From the NCBI RefSeq assembly GCF_008831285.2, contig NC_045150.1:436001-500000 (forward strand): a stretch of 64,000 nt of DNA. Reading direction: 5' to 3'. The stretch's first letter is position 1, and each line of letters begins with the position of its first letter. Source of the stretch: Nymphaea colorata. Lineage: Eukaryota > Streptophyta > Magnoliopsida > Nymphaeales > Nymphaeaceae. Below the pieces are notes generated by a model. That model had not been told where the DNA came from. It did no database searches and saw only the letters and a program-made list of their open reading frames with translations. The position numbers and the translations under genes are program-made. This document shows, piece after piece, positions 35,051-46,260 of this stretch.

Positions 35051-38000
35051 CTTACACACACACACAACATTTATATAAGGAATTAAAATCAGCCGGTTGT
35101 TAGCAGACGACAAATTTTTTTAAACCATGGACATTATGCAATGGAAGAACTAGCAAGGATTTACGGTATAGTGATAGTTTACGGTGCATTTAGCGATGTT
35201 TATGTCACATTTAACCATGTATTTTAAATATTTAGCTCTCTGGCAAGATCTAACAGCCGGAAGGTCTCAATTTCCTTGTCTATGTATCACAAAATATACA
35301 CATACAAAAATTGGTACTTGTGTACAAGTATCCAAATCTTCTAACTCAAACAGATAGATAATGTTTAGAAAAAACAACGGGCAATTATTTGTTCTGAGCT
35401 GACCACTTACGAGTTGGTAATCTTTATAACTACACGATCTACCATAGTTGGATGGTTGTGACTAACATACGTCATGGTTAATTTCCAGATATAAGTGTCC
35501 ATTATATCCCCTAGTAACTTTCGTTTCTAGAAAAATGAATTCACCTATGGTATTCTATGTCGAAAAGTGAATGATGGACATTTTGGTATTCACAATTTAA
35601 TCATCACTATATTTGTGTCAATCTATATATTCTAGACATGCAGATCCCATCTGCAAAATTATTTTTTCAAAAAAAGGCCCTTCAAGATGAAGGTTGCGAC
35701 GAAACTTGTTCTACCACTTGGCTCGTCTGTTTGCATGCGGTCGGCCCAAACCTGTCCACTGAAAGCCCACGAGTTTAACAGGCAGACGACGAGTTGGATC
35801 AGTCAGCTGATGACCGCCCAGGTGAAAATGCCATTCAAGAAAGGCCGGAACTGAACCTGCCTTTGGGCATGATGGACTCTAAGCAGAACACAACGAAGTA
35901 GAGACTCGCTTTCACTGTGTGCTTCCTTGTTTCAAAGGCTTGTTCGACTTGGGAAAACCGTTCTCTTTTTTCCAATGACCGTACATGTGGCCAAAGATTT
36001 TAACATTTCCGAAGGCAAAAACGCTTCTAAAGAAGAACCGTCCCGCCAGGGCCCCGCCTGCCTTCCTTTCTTTGCCCACAAGGTTCAGATAAGGGAATGC
36101 TTCCTCCAATGAAGGAAACGAAGAAGGCAGAGGACGGCTTATACAGTTTGCATTGATAGCGTTCTTGGAAAGGCAGAGCACTTTGTTTCACAAGAACCCT
36201 CAGTAATGAGAAAATGAGAACACCAACCTTTTAGGGAAAGAGTTTGATTACATATAAAACCTTACCTTACAGGACAAGTAACGTGTACTGGGGAAAGTCC
36301 CCGTCTCCCTTAAGCGGTACTTGGGAGGCAGAGTTCAGACGAAGAAGAGTAAAAGGATGAGAATGGAAATCGATGAAGCCGCAGACAGATATAAGCGTAA
36401 GAGTGGATGTGGCAACATCTTGAATGAGATGCATTAAAAGGCACTCCTTTTTAACTGGATCATCGGTCCCTTCCCTATCCGGCTCTCAGAGCCATTCTTT
36501 TAAGGACAGCTCTACCAATCACACTTATAAGGTGGAAGTCGGTGGTTAGATATCTAAAAAAATCAACCATCCGCATTCCCATTACGGCTTCTAAGCAGAG
36601 CTACACATGAATGGTACTTGGTAATCCAACAAATGGAGGTTGGTAATGAACCCTTAATTGTGGAAGATAGATTAGCACAATAGACGTAATGTGCAAAATA
36701 AGTTCATAAACACAATCTCGGAGTCTTTCTTTTCCAACTTTCACTTGATTCACTGCATTTCACTGCCACCTCTCTCTCTCTCTCTCTCTCTCTACGTGTG
36801 CCTATGCATGCATATGGGTGTATGCGTGTGTGTGGAACTTTATGGCTTCACTGGATCGTGTCCATGAAAACGAAAGCAACAACAGGTGAACAATTGACGA
36901 CCATAAGACTACTTGCAGTTGCCACCTGTTAATCATATAGGCATATAAACAGGGGATTAGATGGTAGAGCAAAACCTCGGCAACAAAATTTGCCGCTCTG
37001 CCACACAAACTACTAACGATACTCCCCACTGTTCAAACAGAGGCAGTTAAATAGGTAACTAATATAAACAGTTTAGCTTCAATAATTTCTTCCCCAAGGT
37101 CATCATATCATGAGAGAACCAAAAGAACAAATGGAGGGCCACTGAACTGATTTACCACTCAACTTGAATACAAGCTTGCTCTAACAAATTGAGGCTGTCA
37201 ACCCATCAACATACGCATGACACACGTACCCCAGATGATTTAGCAATCTAAAATGATTTTACTTAACAAAACTCCCTGTTTTGCTTTCATTCTGCATAGC
37301 ATGGGGTTTGTCTCTTGCACTGTACAAGATCCAAACCTTTCAGCAGCATTATGTTACAGCAAATCTCCATTGGACATTATTGTGCTTTTGTGCTGAACAG
37401 GTCTCTGTACTTCTGCATGGCTTCATAGAGGTATCATCAAATTAGCTGCAAAGTAGCAACGAAGCAGATCAAATGTGTCGGTTTCTATCTGCCCTTGGAT
37501 AGAGGAAAGGTTTGCTTGACTGAGCAAAAAATTGCAAGCTTGATGAGGAGAGGAAGTGTATGGAAGACTCCGCAAGGCTCCATCACCTTTCTTACATTAC
37601 ACAGTAACGCAAGCATATCTGTAGTTCTGTAACATCATGAAGTGATGATGCTTCTGAGTGGTGAACAGCTGCTATGAACACAAAAGTGAGAGGTAAGAGT
37701 CAGCTTTAATTTGTAGAAACTAACATATGTACAATTATTATACACATAACACATGTCTACAGGTATGAGGTACATAGGCACATTTAATACACTTGTCATA
37801 TATATATATATATGAGGGGAGAAATCTGTGAACATTGTCAGATGGCTAAAAATTAAAAATTTATTGCTAAAAGACAATTGTTACAGCGCATTACTGATGG
37901 TTTATGGACTATGGTGCAGTGACAGTTTATGGTAGTTTTAGTCACAAATTTTAAATTTTTAGCTCTGGTAATATTTGTGTGTGTAGGTTATATACCTCAT

Positions 38001-38627
38001 AATGTGCATAATACATGTCATGCGAACACTGTATAGGTATGTATTACTACCTAAGTCACAGAATCTTCTATAAGGCAGAAATACCCATGTTGACATGACC
38101 TGACACAGAACGCGGGCATGGGACAACCTTGGTGTATACATGTATCACATAGTACATACTACATACACATACGATACATGTATACACCCCATAATACATG
38201 CACATAGTGCACATACGTATAGCTATCTACATATTATACCAGTGTTATCCATATGGTAGGTGATAATCCATGAAATGCATTAATTTTTAATGTTATTTTC
38301 ATGCACTTTTGATGTGATTTAATGTTTAAATCTCCATGTTTTTGTTTGTATAGGGCTCAAAGAGTTTGATCGACATTGGAGCTAAAACGAAGAAACTATG
38401 TGAAAACAGTTGGTCATAAGGGTAAAATCATCTTTTTCTATCCTAAAAACTCATACTTTTAAGTGAATTTAGGCCCTTGAAATCCTAGCTCACATTTATT
38501 TAAACTTAGATTTTGCACTTTGTCTTAATAAATTTAAGTTTATGTAGAAACTAAATGAATAAAGTAGAAACAACAAGACATATGAATGTTTTTATAAAAA
38601 TCGAGTTGATGGCTGAGAGAGCACCAC

Positions 38628-38842
38628 CACTCAGAGAGAGAGAGAGATGGGCATCCAATGGAGTTTCCACGGAACAGCCTCACCACCACTATGAGAGAGA
38701 GAGAGAGAGAGAGGCTGGGCATCCTTTGTGTGTGTGTGAGAGAGAGAGAGACAGAAAGAGAGAGAGGGAAGTAAAAAATCATGGCATTCATCTCAAAAAA
38801 TATAAACGATTTTTTAAAAGAGAGAGAAAGAGAGAGGAGTAA
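38628..38842. repeat. Interspersed (GA)n purine tracts
   Basis: Four GA runs separated by short unique spacers (38633-38647, 38692-38711, 38738-38767, 38818-38840). Two of them follow similar GGGCATCC phrases, suggesting a duplicated repeat-containing unit. Confidence 0.85.
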
Positions 38843-39593
38843 AAATCCCGCCATTCATCCTAATAATATAAATGATTTTAATGATATAGATGATTTTCAT
38901 GGGATTTGGCATTGGTCAAGTGAGCACTATTCTCTACTCACTCTCTTTTCATATGTAATATAGCCGATGTATGTATATTATTTAGGTATGGTATTATGTA
39001 ATATAGTGTCCTGAAAGATGTATTGTAACACGTTTCAGTTAGGGCAACCTGTAAGCATATTGTAATGAGCATTCACATTGCATCAAAATATTGTGTAATC
39101 ACTAACTACCCATATAGGATGGTCCTGCGTTACATTTTTTTGAGGATAGAGTCGCATTGCCACCTGCATCCACAACAGAATTATTCTGGCAAGGCTAGGG
39201 CTTCTGAGCACCACAAAGCATTGCTGAAACCAGGATGCAACATTTCTTGCCTCTACTATCCTGTTCCATAACACCCAGTAGCCATGGCACAAGATAACCA
39301 CAGTAAACAATGCCAGACAAAGGTTGCCAAAGAAGGATGTGAAAGGTGCTTCTAGTCATGAATTCAGTCTATCAGACTGGAGGATAGGGGACAGGCACCT
39401 CACTGCTTTAAAAGTGACCAAGACTGGGTTTGCTTTTTAGGGACCTAAGGCTTACCTCTTATGCACCAACTAAGACTTTTGACTGCTTGGGCATCTTGGT
39501 AGGGAGAGGGAGAGACTAATAAAAAGAAAGGTAAAACTCTAAAAGAGAAACAGTGAGACTGAAATCCCACCATGCATCCCAAATGAGATGGAT

Positions 39594-39641
39594 GATTACA
39601 ATGATTAAGCATGTGTTGATTACAATGATTAAGCATGTGTT
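39594..39641. repeat. Perfect 24-bp tandem duplication
   Basis: GATTACAATGATTAAGCATG plus TGTT occurs twice back to back (39594-39617, 39618-39641). Confidence 0.95.
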
Positions 39642-40928
39642 AAGCACGAGTAGGTTGGGGATTATTCTTTTCCTCTTTAGAATATATAATACATATATAT
39701 TACTAAAAAGAATACCAAAATACACCAAAATGGAAAACACCCCTTTCTTTCAAGCAGGCCACTTTTTCCGGAAGGCAGCCCAGATGATTTTGCTATGTAA
39801 ACCTGTGGCCCTGTCAACAAGTGCAGCACCTTGTAGGAATGTCCATGTGACACGTTGGAGCTAGCCCAATGGCTTGCCCACTCCCCCCTCTTGTATATAT
39901 TAAAGGGATTACCCACTTTGTGATGCTATGTTTTTCTAAATGCAGCATTGTTTTATCTTGTAGTTCCATTGTAAACTTGTGTTGAGCTTTTGTGCTAGTG
40001 TTGGTCGTTGCTCTTTTAGAGCTTTAATTAGTGTAAGAACAAGCCTTGCGTTGTGGCATGTTTAAGCTGTTTGGCTGATTTTTCGATTGTATCATACCAG
40101 TTTATCAGCTCTTCATCATGTGGAAGTTTTGAAGATTTAAATGCCCAGAACATTTGGTGGACTGCCTTATTAATTCATGTCAGCAACCTCCTCCATGGCT
40201 GAGGAAGAAGCTCAACTCTCTCCTAAATTTAAAGTCAATGTGTCAAATTTTCTTTTTTGGGCTGACAATTTGGATGCTTATATCAAGTGTCAAGCTTATT
40301 GAGTTATGTCAAAGGCACCACATATCAGAAGTCACAGAATCCAAAACCAACCTAGCCAAGAAGGGAAAAGGGGAGTTGAATATACTTGAGGATGAAGAAA
40401 AAAAAAACTTCCAAGAACAAACTAATGAGAAGCATGATGGATGACAACAGATCAGGTCATTCCCCAGGCAATGTTCTTCAAGGTAAAAATGCAATGAAAA
40501 TTTAACGGGCTTCTTTGCGCATGGATCCTGCAGGAAAACTAGAGTAAACAGAAGAAGGGCTTGATCATCATCTTTGTGTTTCCTCTCTCTTTCTTTTTCT
40601 GTCTCTCTCACACACGGCTCCTATGGTGATTATACTTCTCAGTCATTGATCCCCTCATTCTGACCATGTCAGAAAACTTTGCCAACACCTTTCTTTGACA
40701 GCAAGACCCTCCTCTTTCCCTTCTTTGTTCTCACTGTCCTCATATATCACCAAGTGATTTGGTTCTCTCCATCCACAAAAGGGAATTTCATTGCATTTGA
40801 ATTCTGTCAGTGCTTTCCTATTCTAAAAGCACTTTCATAGTGGCAATTAGGCAACTATTATACTGACAGATTCTTTGTGGTTAATTTCTTATTCTTGAGC
40901 ACTCTGACATTTATCGAAGCAAAAAAGA

Positions 40929-41025
40929 TACCATTTACAAGCTAATCATTCTCCAACAGTGCCACATTGCTTCCAGCATACCATTTGAAGCTAGTCATTC
41001 TCCAACAGTGCCACATTGCTTCCAG
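40929..41025. repeat. About 50-bp tandem duplication
   Basis: The unit from TACCATTT to GCTTCCAG is repeated (40929-40978 and 40979-41025). The copies share CATTCTCCAACAGTGCCACA and differ by a few substitutions and a small indel. Confidence 0.9.
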
Positions 41026-41694
41026 TACACACTACCCCATTTTTGTCAAAGTTGGAATGTTGTTGGCTTTTTCTTTTCTTTTTGACTTTGGTTGAAAACA
41101 AAGTGGGTTTGGTTCATTGATTAGTCAACCTCCGGTGCTGGTAAGGTCCGGACTGTGGTCCTCCATATCCAGTTTACCGGCAGATGAGATCTGTGAGATT
41201 GACCAGTCAGCAGGGTGGGTTTGGCTATTCCTTTCTATTGAAAAGGAGTCAGCTATCTGTGCGAGTCACCTTCTTCTAAGCTCCGCAGACGACACAGCAT
41301 TCTCGTTCAAATGTAGGCCGGCCGTACTTGTGATGGTTCCCCAGGATCAAATATTCCCACCTAGGTCTACGTTGCCACGATATTTTTCAATGGAAGCGGG
41401 GGGAGGGGGTTGGGGGGGTGAAGAGTTTGGCCTGGTTTTTGGTGTCGAAGGGGACAAGGATTGACCTTTCTATTGCATATTTTGTCGTACTGGCATAGCC
41501 CCACGGATTTGTTTTCAATCAAAGCATCAAGCAAAGCAATCTGGTTCTACGTCCGAAGTGCACGTCCAAGGAGAGACTTTGCTTTACCCAACTCCCCTTT
41601 CTTTAATAGATAATAAGGCACCACGCTCCTTCAAACCAATGATGGTAAAGACCTACCCCTTGTTTCAGTCAGAATTAGTCCTCGGGACTCTTGG

Positions 41695-42270
41695 GACATT
41701 CGCTTCTACCAACAGTGAACTATAAAGGATCGCATCCCATAGATATTCAACATTATAGCCTACAACTGATTCAGCTTCTGCTTCTGGGAGACCAGACGGA
41801 GCTCGATTAGTTTCTGCTAGACAAGGGATGAGGAACACATCTGCTTTTGCTCCATGACAATCACACATATTAGTATAGTATACCGGGGCCCCCGGCCAGA
41901 GCCACACGTGCAACTTTCCCTGCATGTGGCTCATCTGTGCTTTCCAAGGTGCTGCCTATGACTCGGGGGAAGGGGGCATTCGGAATGGAATAGAAAAGTG
42001 TGGAGCATTGTCTGAGTGAGTAGGCAGCGCCTACCAAGCCTTGCTTGATGGCAAAGGGGTCAAAACCCTTGTCAATGATGTTGGGGCAAGGCCAAGCCCA
42101 AGGAATTCTCCGACTATCCGAACTTTTTGTCTCTTTCTGCTCCAATGGAGATGTAACCATCATGACTCGACGACAGAACCATATGTTTGTATGTATGGGT
42201 AAGCCAGGCATACTCATCCAATGGGATGAGAGGGAAAAAGCACTCGCAAAGCTGCACGTAAGGGCTTTTT
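41695..42270 (-). pseudogene. nad1: Nuclear copy of mitochondrial nad1: exon end and group II intron
   Basis: Minus-strand translation of about 41860-41760 reads [16 protein letters not shown], then [18 protein letters not shown]. Plant mitochondrial NADH dehydrogenase subunit 1 has [22 protein letters not shown]...GYNVEY here, and the serine/leucine differences partly look like unedited or mutated codons. After NVEY the frame diverges from nad1, so the copy is decayed. Upstream on the same strand (41880-42270) the sequence is intron-like and includes a domain V (41899-41932) about 80 bases before the exon. I infer a mitochondrial DNA insertion (NUMT). Its outer limits are uncertain. A coding function in complex I is not possible in this copy. 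Confidence 0.75.
41899..41932 (-). ncRNA. Group II intron domain V
   Basis: The minus strand reads GAGCCACATGC, then AGGGAAAGTT, then GCACGTGTGGCTC. This is a 34-nt hairpin with the GAGC start, GAAA loop region and CGTGTGGCTC return strand that define domain V. It lies at the right distance before the nad1 exon. It is the catalytic core of the organelle intron and is presumably inert in the nucleus. Confidence 0.8.
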
Positions 42271-42289
42271 CAGTCAATCATGCATGTGT

Positions 42290-42750
42290 TCACTTCAAGC
42301 ATGTGCCTATTGGCTTTGTACTAGGGTTACCTAAAATCGTTAAAGGACTTTATTGTATCGTTGTGGTAGTTGACTGATATTCTAAGTTGGCCCCTTTCCT
42401 TCTTTGTAAGTGTACAATTGTTACCTCTTTTAGTTGCTTGTATCAAAGCTTGGGACATTATGTTGCTACAAGCTGAATTTGAATATAATAATTGTTCCAA
42501 TAGGCCCACAAATATCAATCCCTTTAGACTTTTTATGACAGGACTTTCATGCATGTTTGTGATGGTACCCCAACAACACAAATCATTCAACCTTCAACTA
42601 TTGTTAGTTGAATTGGTAAGCATATGCAGGAAATTCATAAAGTCAAAAGAGAGATATGAAATGTATAAGGAATGGGTCAATTAGTCACATTGTCACATGA
42701 GTTTTGAGGTTGGAGGCTAGTCATGGTCTATTTTCATCCAGTACCTTTCA
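42290..42750 (+). pseudogene. Ty3/gypsy integrase remnant with internal deletion
   Basis: The first block (about 42305-42400) reads PIGFVLGLPKIVKGLYCIVVVVD, then a stop and SKLAPFLL. The family pattern is FV.GLP....G.D.I.VVVDR.SK.AHF.P. The second block (about 42445-42545) reads WDIMLLQAEFEYNNCSNRPT, then NINPF, matching WD..LP.AEFAYN.S....TG.SPF. It ends with KYEMYKEWVN-like helix residues near 42685. About 100 residues of the integrase core expected between the blocks are missing, so an internal deletion joined them. Orientation is plus, opposite to the neighbouring nad1 copy. Confidence 0.75.
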
Positions 42751-42759
42751 CAATTGACA

Positions 42760-43667
42760 ATACACATCATAAGTTGACTTCACATAAATATGGTCTATTT
42801 AGGGCATGTCAAAAAGTTTTGGTTTTGAAAGCTTTTTGAAAGCACTCAATGTCATGAGCAAAGCCCCCGGCGTAACGAACAATTTTCAAAGTCGAGGGTC
42901 AGCGCACATGACTTTGTTTTGCATTTCATCAAAGTAATGCCATTCAATTCAAACTTGCAAGTACTTTGTGGAATACTGAAAGCCTAAGCTTTCCAAGTGT
43001 GCTTATGAGAAATGTCATTCTCTTATAGGAAAAACCAAAGCTTTGTGAATGTGCTTATGAAAAGTGATGAGCTGACAAAAGATAAGCAGTATTAACAAGA
43101 AGGCTTTGCTTACCTTGCTACGGCCTTATCTGACTTATCTTACCTTAATTTTCTCTGACATTATTTGACCTTACCTTAATTAGCTTAAACCTGCCCTTAA
43201 TTCAACAACTCAATTAAGAAGAACCTTTAAGATCAGATTGAAAGGAGTGCTTTCTGAAATAGGAGAACTCGTCAAGCTCTGACAGGTGAATTGAATTTTC
43301 ATTGGATGGCTATTGATGCTGAAGGTCACTTATTAAAGTCAGACAAATCATTCAAAGTGCTTACCAAAAGTGGAATGGAATGGCATTATTCAGAACAAAT
43401 GCATTTTTTTTAGTCGTTTAAGGACATCAAGGTTTGATGGTAATTAGAATTTTCTTGAATGGTTATCGATACTGAAGCTCACTTATGAAGGTCAGACAAA
43501 TCCTGAAAATTGTTTACCATACCAAGAAAAAGTTCATATCATTTTTTGAATAATGAAGAATGTCATTCCATTCCAATTGTCCATCAATATGAGTGCCCTT
43601 CTTGTCATATAGTCTATAAGAGGGAGTCTGAATAAGCCCTACTTCAAAGTTGTGAGTGCTTTGTGGA
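42760..43667. other. Intergenic left flank of copia element
   Basis: Contains several variants of the phrases CTTATGAAGGTCAGACAAATC and GAATTTTCNTTGGATGG (43290-43350 and 43445-43505), an imperfect duplicated unit of roughly 150 bp. No coding motif seen. Confidence 0.5.
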
Positions 43668-44151
43668 TGTCAATCAGGCCCAAACAAGACAGATGCTTCA
43701 AGAATTCCACACTTGAAGCTTCCACCAACTTAACAAAGTAATACTCAAGAGACCTCACCCAAGAGGAATAAAACATATATGATTCTAACAAAGAATACAA
43801 GATGTGGCTAAAAAGCCATGAGTATACACAAGAGGGCTGTATACTATATATAAGGGAGAGAACAAGAGAGAGGAAAAGAGTAGCTGTTGGAGACTAGTTC
43901 CAACGGCTAGAAATCTAGCCGTTGGGACTAGTCTCCCCTTTGGATAAAAACAGAAAAGGCAGGGGTAAAAGGGAAAAGATACAAAGTTATATGGAAAAAG
44001 GAAAAAACATAAAGAAGGTGAAAAATTACATAAATATCCAAAGTACCCAAACCTATAAAATATATATAGATAAGACATCTATTAGATGATTAATATATAT
44101 AATGTACATACATATATGTATGTGTATAGATGGGATACATACATTCTAACA
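43668..44151 (-). repeat. 3' LTR of copia element
   Basis: 484 bp, ends TGTCAATC...TTCTAACA on the plus strand. It aligns along its whole length with 46991-47488 with scattered substitutions and small indels, showing the insertion is not very recent. Confidence 0.92.
43889..43936. other. 22-bp-stem hairpin inside LTR
   Basis: The arm GGAGACTAGTTCCAACGGCT (plus AG) pairs with CTAGCCGTTGGGACTAGTCT (plus CC) around the loop AAAT. There is one mismatch, which would be a G-U pair in RNA. The other LTR carries the same structure at 47216-47263 with more mismatches. Confidence 0.85.
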
Positions 44152-44165
44152 TCCCCACTCAAACT
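44152..44165 (-). other. Copia polypurine tract
   Basis: The minus strand reads AGTTTGAGTGGGGA immediately before the LTR start TGTTAGAATG. Confidence 0.8.
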
Positions 44166-45375
44166 TACGGTGTGATAACCGAAAGTTTGTCAAGGAGAAA
44201 TTGAAACCTGGCAGCCGCAAGAGCTTTTGTGAAGAAGTAGTCTAGTTGATATTCGGATGAAACATATGAGAGATCAATATTCTTCTGAAGAAATTCTTCA
44301 TGAACATAAGGACAGTCCATCTCTATATGCTTTGTTCTTTCGTAAAATGTGTGATTGCTAGTAATATAAATTGCATTTTTGTTGTCACAACAAAGCTTGA
44401 CAAGATCCATGATCTGAATGCCCATATCTTTCAAAAAACTTTTGAACCACACAATTTTCATCGTTGTAGATGCCATGGCACGGTACTCAACTTCTGTTGA
44501 TGATAGAGACACCTTATTCTATTTCTTGCATCACCAAGAAATTAAAGAGTTACCTAAAAACACACAAAAACTAGTGGTGGAGTACCTATTATTGGGATCT
44601 CGACCCCAATAAGCATCTGTATAACTATAAACAACTAGTTCTAACATAGAAGAGGAAGACAAGAAAAGTCCTTTGTTGTTGATAGTGTTTTTCACATAAC
44701 GCACGATTTGCATTGCCACTTTCATGTGAACAAAGGTGTGTTTTTGTTGAAATTGACTTATAACATGAACAACATGAGCAATATCTAGTCTGGTGATAGA
44801 GAGATAAGAGAGAGCACCAACAGTTTGTCGAAAAGGTGTGGGGTTCTCTAAAATCTCTCCATCATCAATCTTCATTTTTACTTCTAGTGCTTCTGGAGTA
44901 TCTACAATTTTGTTGTCTGAAATACCTGTTTTGTCAATTAATTCACTAGCAAACTTCATCTGAAAAAACAGATAGTCCAAGAAAATACGTTAGTCTTACC
45001 AAATCAGTCATTTAAAAACATTTCTTAAGAAATTGTTTTATTTCTATGGTTCATTTTTCGTCACTCCTAGTAATTACCATATCATCAACATACAATAATA
45101 AAATAATTATACCTACCGAAGTATTTTTCACAAACATGGTTGTATCAAAGTAGCAAGATTTAAAACCTTGATTAAACATGACACTATTAAATTTGTCAAA
45201 CCCGGCCTTGGGAGCTTGTTTTAAACCATACATGGCTTTCTTAAGTCGCAAAACCTTGTTTTGAGGTAGATCCAATCCAGGAGGAGCACTCATCAAAACT
45301 TCTTCATATAAATGACCATTTAGAAAAGCATTTTTAACATCCATTTGAAAAATGGGTCACTGTTTGACTATGTGA
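44165..45375 (-). pseudogene. Copia reverse transcriptase and RNase H
   Basis: Minus strand from 45375: PIFQMDVKNAFLNGHLYEEV, PPGL, LRLKKAMYGLKQAPKA and the intact catalytic LLYVDDMVIT (about 45090-45060). From 44980: MKFASELIDKTGI, FRQTVGALSYLSITRLDIAH, and SYTDAYWGRDPNNRYSTTSF (RNase H). From 44512: SLSSTEVEYRAMA, CCDNKNAIYI and ERTKHIEMDC. All RVT_2 and copia RNase H blocks are in order and many stay open for over 100 codons, so it is better preserved than the other copia copies here. Breaks occur near 45050-44980 and 44530-44512, and a stop replaces W just before PIFQMDVK. It cannot make a full polyprotein because integrase and protease are gone. Confidence 0.92.
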
Positions 45376-46260
45376 CACAGATACGGCAGTTTGGGTCACG
45401 TACCGGCGTTGACACGCCGACACGCGGATCCCAACACGTGGACACGGCTGGATACGTTTTGGATCGGGTCTGGGTCAGACCCAATCCAAACCACTTTCAT
45501 AACCCAATTTTATTTTTAAACCTCGTTTTCTTTTTACGCTCGACGGTCGACCTTGTCAGACCCGATCCAAACCACTTTCATAACCCGATTTTATTTTTAA
45601 ACCTTGTTTTCTTTTTACGCTCGATGGTCGACCTTCCTTTACCTCGACGACTTCCGCGGCAGCACAGTTCGGCAATGGCGGGCGACGGCGACGACCTCCG
45701 GCGATCGACGGCGACATCCGGTGGCATCCGGCAACAGACAGGTAAGTGTTTTTTCTATTATTTTTGATATTAGAAGTTAGGGTTTCAACTTTCATTTGGG
45801 GATTTTTTAGATTGGGTATTTCTTGCCGATTTGGGGATGTTTTGGTTTGAAGATTGGACGGTTAAGGATCCTATTCTTCAATACTATGTGCGATATTTTC
45901 TTTTTTTTTTTTGTTTGATTTTGGGATTTGGGGATTTTGCCGATTTGGGGATTTTGCCTTCGTTGTTGTTGATGATGCTAGATAATGATGAATACGTGAT
46001 AATAACAATCAAGTGAGATAAGCAGGTTCAGCTACATAGTCGATCGCAGCTAGATATTATAGATGAACTCAGCTGTTCCTAGGAAATTAATGATTCTAGC
46101 ATCCAATCTAGATGGCATTAACATATAAAATGTCAATTTTAGAAGTTTATGACATGATAGTATGCATATAAATTGTGAAATGCATATATTTTTGGCTACA
46201 TGACAGATAAACGATATTGAAGGAGTTGAAAAATCTTTTAGACATGAATGAACTGCTTCT
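45376..46260 (+). other. Foreign GC-rich insert inside the copia element
   Basis: The copia RT coding (minus) ends abruptly near 45375 and gag coding resumes near 46260. The insert starts with GACAC/GTGTC-rich DNA (45378-45450), has an 81-bp tandem duplication, then a GC-rich segment with ATG at 45675 opening MAGDGDDLRRSTATSGGIRQ and ending at a good splice donor CAG/GTAAGT (45739-45747). An AT-rich, intron-like tail follows. It looks like the 5' end (promoter, first exon, start of intron) of another gene or transposon, possibly a BED/hAT-type element given the GTGTC repeat style. No matching 3' terminus found. Confidence 0.55.
45474..45635. repeat. 81-bp tandem duplication
   Basis: Two copies, 45474-45554 and 45555-45635, from GTCAGACCCRATCC to GRTCGACCTT, differing at about four positions. 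Confidence 0.93.

Larger units (their letters stand above)
35060..41100. other. Intergenic, 6 kb, repeats but no gene
   Basis: No conserved coding motif on either strand. Contents: (CT)n at 36771-36794, AT run at 37797-37814, purine GA tracts at 38628-38840, a 24-bp perfect tandem at 39594-39641 and a 50-bp tandem at 40929-41025. Two similar stretches occur at 35160-35250 and 37890-37970 (GTTTAYGGT...TTTTAGTCAC...TATTTAGCTCT), members of a dispersed repeat. Long frames at 38540-38854 are translations of GA repeats. Confidence 0.55.

Noticed and set aside
38540-38854. Overlapping 95- and 104-codon frames
   Set aside because: They are translations of (GA)n tracts (RERER and SLSLS runs).
41117-41464. 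115-codon frame starting MISQPPVLVRSG
   Set aside because: No recognisable domain; low-complexity glycine end (GGGGWGGEE). Possibly part of transferred organellar DNA, but not identifiable.
41870-42277. 135-codon open frame on the minus strand
   Set aside because: It overlies the nad1 group II intron and domain V, so it is intron sequence and not coding.
45345-45767. 140-codon plus-strand frame across the 81-bp duplication
   Set aside because: It starts inside copia coding and passes through the tandem repeat. Only the last part from ATG 45675 to the splice donor looks exon-like.
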